DNA of 64,000 nt from positions 239,716 through 303,715 of the forward strand of contig JAEZQY010000059.1 of assembly GCA_023441055.1 (NCBI GenBank), read 5' to 3'. How positions within the stretch are numbered: the first letter of the stretch is position 1; each line of letters begins with the position of its first letter. Positions 27,476-35,569 of the stretch are shown one piece after another. The notes beneath the pieces are model-generated. The model searched no databases. It worked only from the letters and a program-made list of their open reading frames with translations, and was not told the DNA's origin. This stretch comes from Bacillota bacterium. Lineage in GTDB: Bacteria; Bacillota; Bacilli; Paenibacillales; UBA4045. The position numbers and the translations under genes were made by a program.

Positions 27476-28714
27476 ATGGCGAAACAGAAAATTGTATTGG
27501 CATACTCCGGCGGGCTGGACACTTCGGTGATTCTGGCTTGGCTCAAGGAGACATACGATGCGGAGATTATTGCGTTCACGGCGGATATCGGGCAGAAGGA
27601 TGAGCTGGACGGATTAGAGGAGAAGGCGCTGAAGACCGGCGCCTCCAAGGTGTATATCGATGACCTGCGCGAGGAGTTCGCGCGGGACTTTATCTATCCT
27701 ATGTTCCAGGCTGGGGCGATGTATGAGGGGCAGTATCTGCTCGGCACGAGCATTGCCCGTCCGCTGATCGCGAAGCGCATGGTCGATATCGCCCGCGCGG
27801 AAGGCGCAACGGCGATCGCGCACGGCGCAACGGGCAAGGGTAATGACCAGGTGCGCTTCGAGCTGAACGCGGCGGCGCTGGCCCCTGAGATCGATGTGAT
27901 CGCGCCATGGCGTCTGGACGAGTTCCGCGAGCAGTTCCCGGGGCGCGCTGAGATGATCGCTTATGCACAGAAGCATGGCATTCCGGTACAAGCGAGCGCG
28001 TCGAAGCCCTATTCGACTGACCGCAACCTGCTGCATATCAGCTTCGAGAGCGGTATGCTCGAGGATCCATGGTTCGATCCGAGCGCGGATGAGAACAAGG
28101 ATATGTTCGTGCTGAGCGTGGCGCCGGAGGATGCGCCGGATCAGCCTGAGTATGTCGAGCTGGAGTTTGAGAAGGGCAATTGCGCAGCGGTGAATGGTAA
28201 GCGCCTCGATCCACTGGGCGTGATGGAGCTGCTGAATGAATTAGGCGGCAAGCATGGGATTGGCCGCGTCGACATGGTGGAGGACCGCTTCGTCGGCATG
28301 AAGAGCCGCGGCGTGTACGAAACCCCTGGCGGCACGATTCTATTCACTGCTCACCGCAAGATGGAGTCGCTGACGATGGACCGCGAAGTGATGCATCTGC
28401 GAGATTCGCTGATCAGCAAGTATGCCTCACTGGTGTATAACGGCTTCTGGTTCGCGCCTGAGCGTCTTGCGCTGCAAGCGCTGGTGACGGAGAGCCAGAA
28501 GAATGTAACAGGCACGGTGCGTCTGAAGCTGTATAAGGGCAATGTGATTGGTGCCGGTGTGAAGAGTCCGGTCAGCTTGTACAATCCGGATATCGCGACG
28601 ATGGAGGCTGATCCTACGCAGGCCTATAACCAGAATGACGCGACTGGCTTTATCCGCTTGAACGCGCTGCGCCTGAAGGTTGCATCGGGTGTGGAGCAGA
28701 ACGCGAAGGCGTAA
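27476..28714 (+). CDS. argG: Argininosuccinate synthase
   Basis: ArgG (412 aa) joins citrulline and aspartate using ATP. The PP-loop AYSGGLDTSVILAWL is at the N-terminus, GATGKGNDQVRFE in the middle, and SRGVYETPGG in the citrulline/aspartate site. The ribosome site is weak (GAGAGG about 12 bases upstream). The gene is 42 bp after argF, so it should be on the same transcript. Confidence 0.97.
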   Translation: MAKQKIVLAYSGGLDTSVILAWLKETYDAEIIAFTADIGQKDELDGLEEKALKTGASKVYIDDLREEFARDFIYPMFQAGAMYEGQYLLGTSIARPLIAKRMVDIARAEGATAIAHGATGKGNDQVRFELNAAALAPEIDVIAPWRLDEFREQFPGRAEMIAYAQKHGIPVQASASKPYSTDRNLLHISFESGMLEDPWFDPSADENKDMFVLSVAPEDAPDQPEYVELEFEKGNCAAVNGKRLDPLGVMELLNELGGKHGIGRVDMVEDRFVGMKSRGVYETPGGTILFTAHRKMESLTMDREVMHLRDSLISKYASLVYNGFWFAPERLALQALVTESQKNVTGTVRLKLYKGNVIGAGVKSPVSLYNPDIATMEADPTQAYNQNDATGFIRLNALRLKVASGVEQNAKA

Positions 28715-28829
28715 TTGCTTGTGGATGGGCGCGTCAAGGGTTGTGCTTGCGTGCGGGGTGTATTTTGGGAATGAGTAAGGTTGATATGGAATATTATGGT
28801 TATCTCCTGAGGAGGAGGGTGTGCGCGGT

Positions 28830-28855
28830 CTGTACGAGTATCCCCTTCGCTCAGA
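28830..28855. repeat. 26-bp dispersed repeat in the argH leader
   Basis: This sequence contains GTATCCCCTTCGCTCAGA. It is identical at 25 of 26 positions to 56996-57021 and related to the tandem units at 58151-58355 in reverse orientation. It lies in the argG-argH gap just before the argH start. Confidence 0.7.
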
Positions 28856-28889
28856 CGGTGCAGCCATGTCCATGAAAGGGAGTATCCAT

Positions 28890-30290
28890 GTGTCGAAATT
28901 GTGGGGCGGACGGTTCACGAAGCAAACGGACCAATTAGTGGAGGAATATACGGCGTCGATTCTATTCGATAAGCAGCTGTACGAGGAGGATATCCAAGGC
29001 AGTCTGGCGCATGTCGCGATGCTGGGCAAGTGCGGGATTCTGCCTGCGGATGATGTGGAGAAGATTGTTGACGGTCTGCATACGATTCTGCAGCGCATGC
29101 GCCGCGGCGAGGTTGAGTTCTCGATCTCAGATGAGGATATTCATATGAATATCGAGAAGCAGCTGATCGATCTGATCGGGCCGGTCGGCGGCAAGCTGCA
29201 TACGGGGCGCAGCCGCAATGATCAGGTGGCGACCGATATGCATCTGTATCTGCGTAAGCGGGTGGTGGAGTTCGTCGAGCTGCTGGGCAAGCTGCAGGAG
29301 GCGCTGATCGGACAAGCCAAGGCGAATCTGGAGACGATTCTCCCGGGCTACACGCATCTGCAGCGCGCGCAGCCGATTCTGCTGGCGCATCATCTGATGG
29401 CGTATGTGTCGATGTTCCAGCGCGATGCGGAGCGTCTGCAGGACAGCTATAAGCGCATTAATGTGCTGCCGCTGGGCGCGGGGGCGCTAGCGGGTACGAC
29501 CTTCCCGATTGACCGTCATTATGTGGCGGAGCAGCTTGGTTTTGATCGTGTGTATGAGAACAGTCTGGATGCGGTGAGTGATCGCGATTTCATCGTGGAG
29601 TTTCTGGCTTCGGCCTCGCTCATTATGACGCATCTGTCTAGGTTGTGCGAGGAACTGGTGCTCTGGTCGAGCACGGAGTTCCACTTCATCGAGCTGGATG
29701 ACGCCTTCTGCACGGGCAGCAGCATTATGCCGCAGAAGAAGAATCCGGACGTGGCAGAATTGGTCCGCGGGAAGACTGGTCGCGTCTATGGCAACTTGGT
29801 CGGACTGTTGACCGTGCTGAAGTCGCTGCCCTTGGCTTACAATAAGGACATGCAGGAAGATAAGGAAGGCATGTTCGATACGGTCGCGACGCTGCGCGGC
29901 GCGCTGCTGCTGATGGCGCCGATGATCGAGACGATGCAGGTGAATAAGGATCGCATGAAGGAAGCGGTCCGCCAGGACTTCTCGAATGCGACGGATATCG
30001 CCGATTACCTGGTGAACAAGGGACTGCCTTTCCGACAGGCGCATGAGGTGATTGGCAAGCTGGTGCTGCATTGCATTCAGAAGGGCATCTATCTGTTGGA
30101 TCTGCCGATCGAGGAGTATAAGACGTTCTCGAGTCTGTTCGAGTCGGACATCTATGATGTGCTGCAGCCGGAGCAAGTGGTGAACGCGCGTAATGTGTAC
30201 GGCGGCACTGCGTCCGCGCAGGTTGCGGCGGCCATTGAACGAGCGGAGGTTCATCTCGCGACGATAGTCGAGTGGGTGGAGGCGCGTTAG
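28890..30290 (+). CDS. argH: Argininosuccinate lyase
   Basis: ArgH (466 aa) splits argininosuccinate to arginine and fumarate. I choose GTG 28890: AAAGGGAG stands seven bases before it and the protein then begins SKLWGGRFTK, the family's normal N-terminus. Upstream in-frame starts (GTG 28821, ATG 28866) would add residues encoded partly by a dispersed repeat. The fumarase-superfamily signature GSSIMPQKKNPD contains the catalytic serine loop, and TGRSRNDQVATD is present. It is the last gene of the operon. Confidence 0.95.
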   Translation: MSKLWGGRFTKQTDQLVEEYTASILFDKQLYEEDIQGSLAHVAMLGKCGILPADDVEKIVDGLHTILQRMRRGEVEFSISDEDIHMNIEKQLIDLIGPVGGKLHTGRSRNDQVATDMHLYLRKRVVEFVELLGKLQEALIGQAKANLETILPGYTHLQRAQPILLAHHLMAYVSMFQRDAERLQDSYKRINVLPLGAGALAGTTFPIDRHYVAEQLGFDRVYENSLDAVSDRDFIVEFLASASLIMTHLSRLCEELVLWSSTEFHFIELDDAFCTGSSIMPQKKNPDVAELVRGKTGRVYGNLVGLLTVLKSLPLAYNKDMQEDKEGMFDTVATLRGALLLMAPMIETMQVNKDRMKEAVRQDFSNATDIADYLVNKGLPFRQAHEVIGKLVLHCIQKGIYLLDLPIEEYKTFSSLFESDIYDVLQPEQVVNARNVYGGTASAQVAAAIERAEVHLATIVEWVEAR

Positions 30291-30372
30291 TCGATCCGCA
30301 GGCGCGGGAGTGTAGATGGGGAAGTACAGAAGTGGAGTATAGTCTGAGGGCTTCAACATAACGTCTAGCTAA

Positions 30373-30407
30373 TGGTCCGATGGGGCCGGCGGCTGGGCGT
30401 TTTTTTG
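30373..30407 (+). terminator. Possible arg operon terminator
   Basis: A G/C-rich stretch with GGTCC/GGGCC and GCC/GGC pairs ends in seven T residues (30400-30406). The stem is irregular, so the call rests mainly on the T-run and position after argH. Confidence 0.4.
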
Positions 30408-30416
30408 CTGTAACTT

Positions 30417-30722
30417 CGGAATCTGATGCTGCATGGCGCGTTGAGGGGGAACGTGTGGGTGCAGTATCGGAAAGTGAAGCTGCAGGGTGCGATGCGAGGT
30501 AGAGTGCTGTTGGAGTGCCGGAATCTGATGCTGCATGGTGCGATGAGGGGGATCGTGTGCGTGCAGTATCGGAAAGTGAAGCTGCATGGCGCGAGACGAG
30601 GTAGAGTGGTGCTGGAGTGCCGGAATCTGATGCTGGATGGCGGGCTGAGGGGAAATGTGTGCGTGCAGTATCAGAAAGTGAAGCTACAGGGTGCGATGCG
30701 AGGTAGAATGCTGTTGGAGTAG
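30417..30722 (+). repeat. Three copies of a 102-bp unit, each two 51-bp halves
   Basis: CGGAATCTGATGCTG recurs at 30417, 30519 and 30621, exactly 102 bp apart. Each unit splits into two related 51-bp halves, the second starting CGGAAAGTGAAGCTG, so there are six 51-bp repeats. Copies are well conserved. The unit is divisible by three, which keeps both strands open. Confidence 0.85.
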
Positions 30723-30733
30723 ATGATGGAGAC

Positions 30734-30990
30734 GGATATAGTGAATTTTTTGCGTACATTGGTGCTGCTGTGGGGGAACTAGGATGGATAAGGTGAAAAT
30801 TTTCATCATAATGGTGCTACTGTGGATGATCAGGGATGGATGTAGTGAAAATTTTCATTATAATGGCGTAGAAGCGGGTGAGGCGTAGCGGATATGCTTA
30901 AAATTTTCATTACAATTGTGATGCTGCGGGCGATCGAGATGAATATACTTAAATTTCTCATTATAACGGTGACTGGAAATGGTCGTGTCT
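30734..30990 (+). repeat. Second tandem array, 52-bp period, five copies
   Basis: Units start near 30734, 30786, 30838, 30890 and 30941. Each carries a GTGAAAATTTTCAT-like palindromic core followed by TATAAT- or CATAAT-like bases. It follows the 51-bp array almost without a gap but has a different sequence. Confidence 0.75.
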
Positions 30991-31165
30991 ACTACCGCCT
31001 GATTTGTTCACGCAATCGTCAAATTCTGCAGAAGATGCGTGAATTTCACAACTATTCGCGAGGCTTCGCGTACAATTTATCGCTTGGAACAAATTTGATA
31101 AAGGAATTTGCATGTTTATGTCGAAATAATCAGGGCTAACTCTATAAAGCTAAAGGGATGATACT

Positions 31166-31852
31166 GTGATTGAAATGCAGGACGTTTGGAAGACATACCC
31201 AGACGGCACTCATGCACTAAGAGGCGTTACGATTACGATTAATCGCAACGAATTTGTATATATTGTCGGTCCATCCGGCGCAGGCAAGTCGACGTTCATG
31301 AAGCTAATCTACCGTGAAGAGAAACCAACCAAGGGTCATCTCTATGTGAATGGCTTTAATCTGGATAAGCTGAAGCAGCGCAAGATTCCTTATCTGCGCC
31401 GCAATATTGGCGTTGTCTTCCAGGATTATCGACTATTGCCCCGCATGACGGCGGCTGAGAATGTCGCGTTCGCGATGGAGGTCATCGAATCGCCCAAGAA
31501 GACGATCCGCAGGAGAACCTCGGAGGTGCTGGAGCTGGTCGGCTTACAGGACCGCATGCATGCCTTCCCGACTCAGATGTCCGGCGGAGAGCAGCAGCGC
31601 GTAGCGATTGCCCGCGCGATTGTGAATAATCCGTCTGTCATCATTGCAGACGAGCCTACAGGCAACCTGGATCCGGATACCTCATGGGAGATTATGAAGC
31701 TGTTGGAAGAGATTAATCTGCGTGGCACAACCATTGTGATGGCGACTCATAACAAGGAAATCGTCAACACGATCCGCAAGCGTGTAATCGCTGTGGAGAA
31801 GGGGCTCATTGCACGCGATGAAGTCAGGGGTGAATACGGCTATGAAGATTAG
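31166..31852 (+). CDS. ftsE: Cell-division ABC transporter ATPase FtsE
   Basis: FtsE (228 aa) powers the FtsEX complex that switches on peptidoglycan hydrolases at the membrane. Walker A is GPSGAGKSTF, the ABC signature MSGGEQQRVAIARA, Walker B VIIADEPTG. The start is GTG 31166, seven bases after AAAGGGA. It overlaps ftsX by 11 bases. Confidence 0.96.
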   Translation: MIEMQDVWKTYPDGTHALRGVTITINRNEFVYIVGPSGAGKSTFMKLIYREEKPTKGHLYVNGFNLDKLKQRKIPYLRRNIGVVFQDYRLLPRMTAAENVAFAMEVIESPKKTIRRRTSEVLELVGLQDRMHAFPTQMSGGEQQRVAIARAIVNNPSVIIADEPTGNLDPDTSWEIMKLLEEINLRGTTIVMATHNKEIVNTIRKRVIAVEKGLIARDEVRGEYGYED

Positions 31853-32759
31853 CACAATTGGCCGTCACGCCCGCGAAGGATTAAGGAGCATTACGCGCAA
31901 CGGCTGGATGAGCTTCGCGTCTGCCGGGGCGATTTCGATATCCCTATTCGTGCTCGGTGTATTCGTCCTGCTGGCGATGAACATCAACCACTGGACGCAG
32001 GAAGTTGAGGATCAAGTTGAAATTCGCGTCTTCCTCGAGCTGACGATTGAGGATGCGCAGGTCGCACAGCTGCAGAAGGAGATCGGCAGCATACCGGAGG
32101 TCAGCTCGGTGAAGTTCGTCTCCAAGGAAGAGGGCTTGGTCATCATGCGTGACAAGCTGGGAGATGACGGCGTAGTCATTCTGGACGGCTTCGAGGGCGA
32201 TGGCAATCCGCTGCCGCATTCCTTCACAGTCGAGGTCCTGCAGCCGCGCGAGATTGGCACAGCCGCTGATAAGATCGCCGAACTAGATGCAGGATTGTCC
32301 GCGCCGCGCATCAGCAAGGTCGAGTATGGCAAGGGCACGGTTGATATGCTGTTCAGCGTTACGAATATTATCCGCAATGCCATTATCGTACTCGTAATCG
32401 GCCTGTCGATTACGGCGATGTTCCTCATATCGAACACGATCAAGCTTACGATCGTCGCTCGCCGCCGCGAGATTGGCATTATGAAGCTGGTCGGCGCGAC
32501 CAACAGCTTCATCCGCTGGCCCTTCTTCATAGAGGGCGCGCTACTCGGAATTACAGGCTCACTGATTCCTGTAGCGTTGCTGTATTACGGCTACTGGGAG
32601 CTGGTGACACGCAGCGAGCTTAGCCTCGGCATCCTGCAGATGCGGTTAGTTCCGGTCGGGGAGATCATGCCGGATGTGGCGCTGCTGTTAATCGCGATCG
32701 GTCTGGTGATCGGTGTTTGGGGAAGCACGATCTCGGTGCGCAAGTTCCTGAAGGTGTAA
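31842..32759 (+). CDS. ftsX: Cell-division permease-like protein FtsX
   Basis: The start is ATG 31842, nine bases after AGGGGTG and inside the end of ftsE, giving 305 aa. There is one N-terminal membrane segment (~residues 20-45), a large extracellular loop (VEIRVFLELTIEDAQV ...) and three C-terminal membrane segments, the usual FtsX plan. The REIGIMKLVGATN element between membrane segments 2 and 3 couples to FtsE. It would pass the ATPase signal to the secreted hydrolase encoded next door. Confidence 0.95.
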   Translation: MKISTIGRHAREGLRSITRNGWMSFASAGAISISLFVLGVFVLLAMNINHWTQEVEDQVEIRVFLELTIEDAQVAQLQKEIGSIPEVSSVKFVSKEEGLVIMRDKLGDDGVVILDGFEGDGNPLPHSFTVEVLQPREIGTAADKIAELDAGLSAPRISKVEYGKGTVDMLFSVTNIIRNAIIVLVIGLSITAMFLISNTIKLTIVARRREIGIMKLVGATNSFIRWPFFIEGALLGITGSLIPVALLYYGYWELVTRSELSLGILQMRLVPVGEIMPDVALLLIAIGLVIGVWGSTISVRKFLKV

Positions 32760-32812
32760 GGATACCACTAATGCAAAATGCAATCTAACGATACTTGGGA
32801 GGGACTATCGAA

Positions 32813-33988
32813 TTGAAGAAGATCCTATTGCCAATATTGGCGCTAACCTTGATATTCAGTGTATACATGCCATCGAAGCATGTGGAGGCTTCCAAACTCG
32901 ATGAACTTAACAACCAGCTCAAGAAGGTCGAGGCTGACGCTAAGAAAGCTGAGCGCGTGAAGAAGGAAGCGCAGAACGAGATCAGCTTTATCAAGAAGGA
33001 AACCAAGGATGTTCAAAAGGAAATCAATGACCTGCTCGTGGAGATCGACAAGAAGAAGCAAGAGATCGCGACCAAGGAGCAGGAGATTGAAGATACGAAG
33101 GAAAGCTTGCGCCAGAAGGCCGTCGAGCTAGAGGAAGCAGAGAAGCGTGTAGCCGATCGAGACGCCTTGCTGCGTTCGAGAGTTCGACTGATGTATACGA
33201 GCGGTTCCGTGTCTTATCTGGATGTGCTGTTCGCTTCGACGAGCTTCGCGGACTTCCTAGACCGCTTTCGTTCGCTGTCGCTGATCGTCGATCAGGATAA
33301 GGGCATTCTAGAGGCGGATATCGCCGACAAGAATTTGATCGCCTCTCATAAGGAGCAGATTGAGATCGATATTGCGAACCTGCAGCTGGCCTATGAGGCG
33401 CTGGAGGACGAGCGTCATAACCTGCAGCAGAAGGAACGGGATAAGGAAGTCAGAATCGCCCAACTGCAATCCCGCCAGGAGGATCTGGAGGAAATTACGG
33501 AGGAGCAGGAGAAGGCGCTTAACGAGGCGCTTAAGCTGAAGTCCAAGATTCTGGCTGAGAAGAGCAAGCTGGAGGCGGAGGCGCATTCCGGGAAGTACTA
33601 TTTCCCATTGCCTAAGAACTACCCGATTACCTCCAAGTTCGGCTATCGGATCCATCCGATCTCGAAGAAAAAGAAGCTGCACGCAGGGACGGACTTCGGG
33701 GCTCCGACCGGTACAGATGTGCTAGCGGCAGGCTCAGGTGTAGTCATCACAGCGAAGTTTTGGGGTGGCTACGGTAATGCAGTTGTCATCGACCATCTGA
33801 ATGGGGAGTGGACACTGTACGCGCATATGAGTAAAATTCTAGTTAAGGAAGATGATAAGGTAAAGACCGGCAAGGTGATCGGGAAGGTCGGTTCAACCGG
33901 CAGCTCGACAGGTCCTCATCTCCATTATGAAGTGAGAATAAATTCTGAGCCTGTTGACGCGATGAAGTATACGAAGCCGTTTCATTGA
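32813..33988 (+). CDS. Secreted coiled-coil M23 peptidase (EnvC/PcsB-like)
   Basis: The start is TTG 32813, nine bases after GGGAGGG. The first ~26 residues are a signal peptide (KKILLPILALTLIF). Residues ~28-255 are mostly charged coiled coil, as in EnvC, PcsB and the CwlO N-terminal region, which dock on FtsX. The C-terminal ~120 residues are a LytM/M23 domain with both zinc motifs intact, HAGTDFG and GPHLHYE. It may therefore be an active endopeptidase rather than only an activator. Its place right after ftsEX argues it is the hydrolase they control. Confidence 0.9.
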   Translation: MKKILLPILALTLIFSVYMPSKHVEASKLDELNNQLKKVEADAKKAERVKKEAQNEISFIKKETKDVQKEINDLLVEIDKKKQEIATKEQEIEDTKESLRQKAVELEEAEKRVADRDALLRSRVRLMYTSGSVSYLDVLFASTSFADFLDRFRSLSLIVDQDKGILEADIADKNLIASHKEQIEIDIANLQLAYEALEDERHNLQQKERDKEVRIAQLQSRQEDLEEITEEQEKALNEALKLKSKILAEKSKLEAEAHSGKYYFPLPKNYPITSKFGYRIHPISKKKKLHAGTDFGAPTGTDVLAAGSGVVITAKFWGGYGNAVVIDHLNGEWTLYAHMSKILVKEDDKVKTGKVIGKVGSTGSSTGPHLHYEVRINSEPVDAMKYTKPFH

Positions 33989-34051
33989 TTGATTTCTATG
34001 ATTGTATTCTATACAAGCAGCAGCGTGAAGGCGTAAGGTGGTGTAACGCAT

Positions 34052-35536
34052 ATGATGTACCGTGGCCGTACGGTAGCGGTTTACGTTCTGCTTGCCATAA
34101 TTGGAAGTGTCTTGTTAACCGTAGCGCTCGTAGGTCCTAACGGGATTTATCGCGACCTCTTCGATGCTGGGGCTGAGCCTGCCAGGCTCGGTGATTCCAG
34201 AACTCAGACTCGGCTTGGAGGCATGAGCAGCGAGGACATGCATAAATTGAATGTCACGTATGAGCTCATCGATAAGCGTTTCATGGAGGAAGTGGATACG
34301 GAGAAGCTCGTGGACGGTGCCATCCAGGGCATGTTGTCTGCGCTTGAGGACCCGTATACCTCCTATATGGATCCAGAGGAGACCGGACAGTTCACCCAAT
34401 CTGTAGATGCGTACTTCACAGGAATTGGTGCCGAGGTGTCGCTCGAGAACGGGAATGTCGTGGTGGTGTCGCCAATCAAGGGCTCGCCTGCCGAGAAGGT
34501 GGGACTGCGCGCGCGCGATCTCATTCTCAGTGTGAACGGTGAATCGCTAGCCGGGCTGTCGCTGACGGATGCCGTGAACAAGATACGCGGACCGAAGGGG
34601 ACGCAGGCCAAGCTTCAGGTGAAGCGTGAAGGCTTCGATAATCCAATCGAGCTGATCGTCGTGCGTGATGAGATTGATCTGGAGACGGTATTCTCGGAGA
34701 TGCTCGAAGAGGGTATCGGCAAGATCGAGATCCGACAGTTCTCCGTCCATACGGTGGACAGCTTCAACAGCCAGTTAGAGATGCTCGAGCGTGAGGGATT
34801 GCGGGGACTGATCATCGATGTTCGAAATAATCCCGGCGGCTATCTGGAGGGCGTCGCGCAGATTCTGTATACGCTGATTCCAGAGGGCAAGCTGCTGCTT
34901 ATGACCGAGGATCGCGGCGGCAATCGCGAGAGTGTTGTATCGCAGGGGCCGGGGCGTGACTATCCCATTACGGTGTTGATGAACGGTGGCAGCGCTAGCG
35001 CATCGGAGATACTGGCAGCAGCGGTCAAGCAATCCAGCAATGGCACCCTGGTCGGCGAGTCTACCTACGGTAAGGGAACGATCCAGAGCCAGTTCTCAGA
35101 TGCGTATGGAGACGGCAGTCTGCTGAAGCTGACGATCGCGAAGTGGCTGACCCCGAATGGCTCGTGGATTAACGAGACCGGCGTCGCGCCTGATGTCGAG
35201 GTGAAGCAGCCAGATTACTTCTACGTGACGCTGATCGCCAGAGATCAGGTGCTGCGGAAGGGCGACATGAGTAACGATGTCAGGAACATGCAGGTTATGC
35301 TGGACGGACTTGGTTACAAGCTGGATCGGACAGATGGTTATTTTAGCGAGCAGACGGCAGAGGCATTGAAACAGTTCCAGGAACAGGTTAATATTGAACG
35401 TACAGGAGATTTGAACGAAGCGACGATTGAACAGCTGGAACGCCGCGTAATCGAGCTTCTGGTGAAGCCGGAGAATGATCTTCAACTGCAGACAGCGCTG
35501 GAGGTTCTGCGTTCGAAGCTGCAGCTGAGGAACTAG
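34052..35536 (+). CDS. ctpB: S41 carboxyl-terminal processing protease with peptidoglycan-binding domain
   Basis: This 494-aa protein has an N-terminal membrane anchor (VYVLLAIIGSVLLTVAL), a PDZ domain (~residues 115-200, VSPIKGSPAEKVGLRARD), and an S41 catalytic domain with the serine in NGGSASASEIL and the lysine in STYGKGTIQ. A PG-binding type 1 repeat follows (~400-465: DVRNMQVMLDGLGY). This is the CtpA/CtpB plan of Bacillus, where CtpB cuts SpoIVFA during sporulation. The locus matches yvjB of B. subtilis. Confidence 0.92.
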   Translation: MMYRGRTVAVYVLLAIIGSVLLTVALVGPNGIYRDLFDAGAEPARLGDSRTQTRLGGMSSEDMHKLNVTYELIDKRFMEEVDTEKLVDGAIQGMLSALEDPYTSYMDPEETGQFTQSVDAYFTGIGAEVSLENGNVVVVSPIKGSPAEKVGLRARDLILSVNGESLAGLSLTDAVNKIRGPKGTQAKLQVKREGFDNPIELIVVRDEIDLETVFSEMLEEGIGKIEIRQFSVHTVDSFNSQLEMLEREGLRGLIIDVRNNPGGYLEGVAQILYTLIPEGKLLLMTEDRGGNRESVVSQGPGRDYPITVLMNGGSASASEILAAAVKQSSNGTLVGESTYGKGTIQSQFSDAYGDGSLLKLTIAKWLTPNGSWINETGVAPDVEVKQPDYFYVTLIARDQVLRKGDMSNDVRNMQVMLDGLGYKLDRTDGYFSEQTAEALKQFQEQVNIERTGDLNEATIEQLERRVIELLVKPENDLQLQTALEVLRSKLQLRN

Positions 35537-35569
35537 CTCAACTGAGCCATTCATGAATGGAGTAATTGT

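Larger units (their letters stand above)
30291..31165. other. Repeat-rich gap between argH and ftsE
   Basis: This 875-bp stretch has no credible gene. A 98-aa frame (30426-30722) and longer antisense frames exist only because the repeat unit is a multiple of three bases; none has a ribosome site. It contains a possible terminator, a 102-bp (2 x 51) tandem array, a second 52-bp array, and then ~170 bp of AT-rich DNA before the ftsE ribosome site. Confidence 0.7.

Noticed and set aside
30426..30722. 98-codon plus-strand frame with internal 34-residue repeats
   Set aside because: The repeats come from the 102-bp DNA array, which is a multiple of three. There is no ribosome site, and the opposite strand is equally open.
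29725..30759. 344-codon minus-strand frame covering the end of argH and the repeat array
   Set aside because: It is an antisense shadow of argH joined to the repeat array, with Ser/Pro/Thr-rich low-complexity sequence and no start signal.
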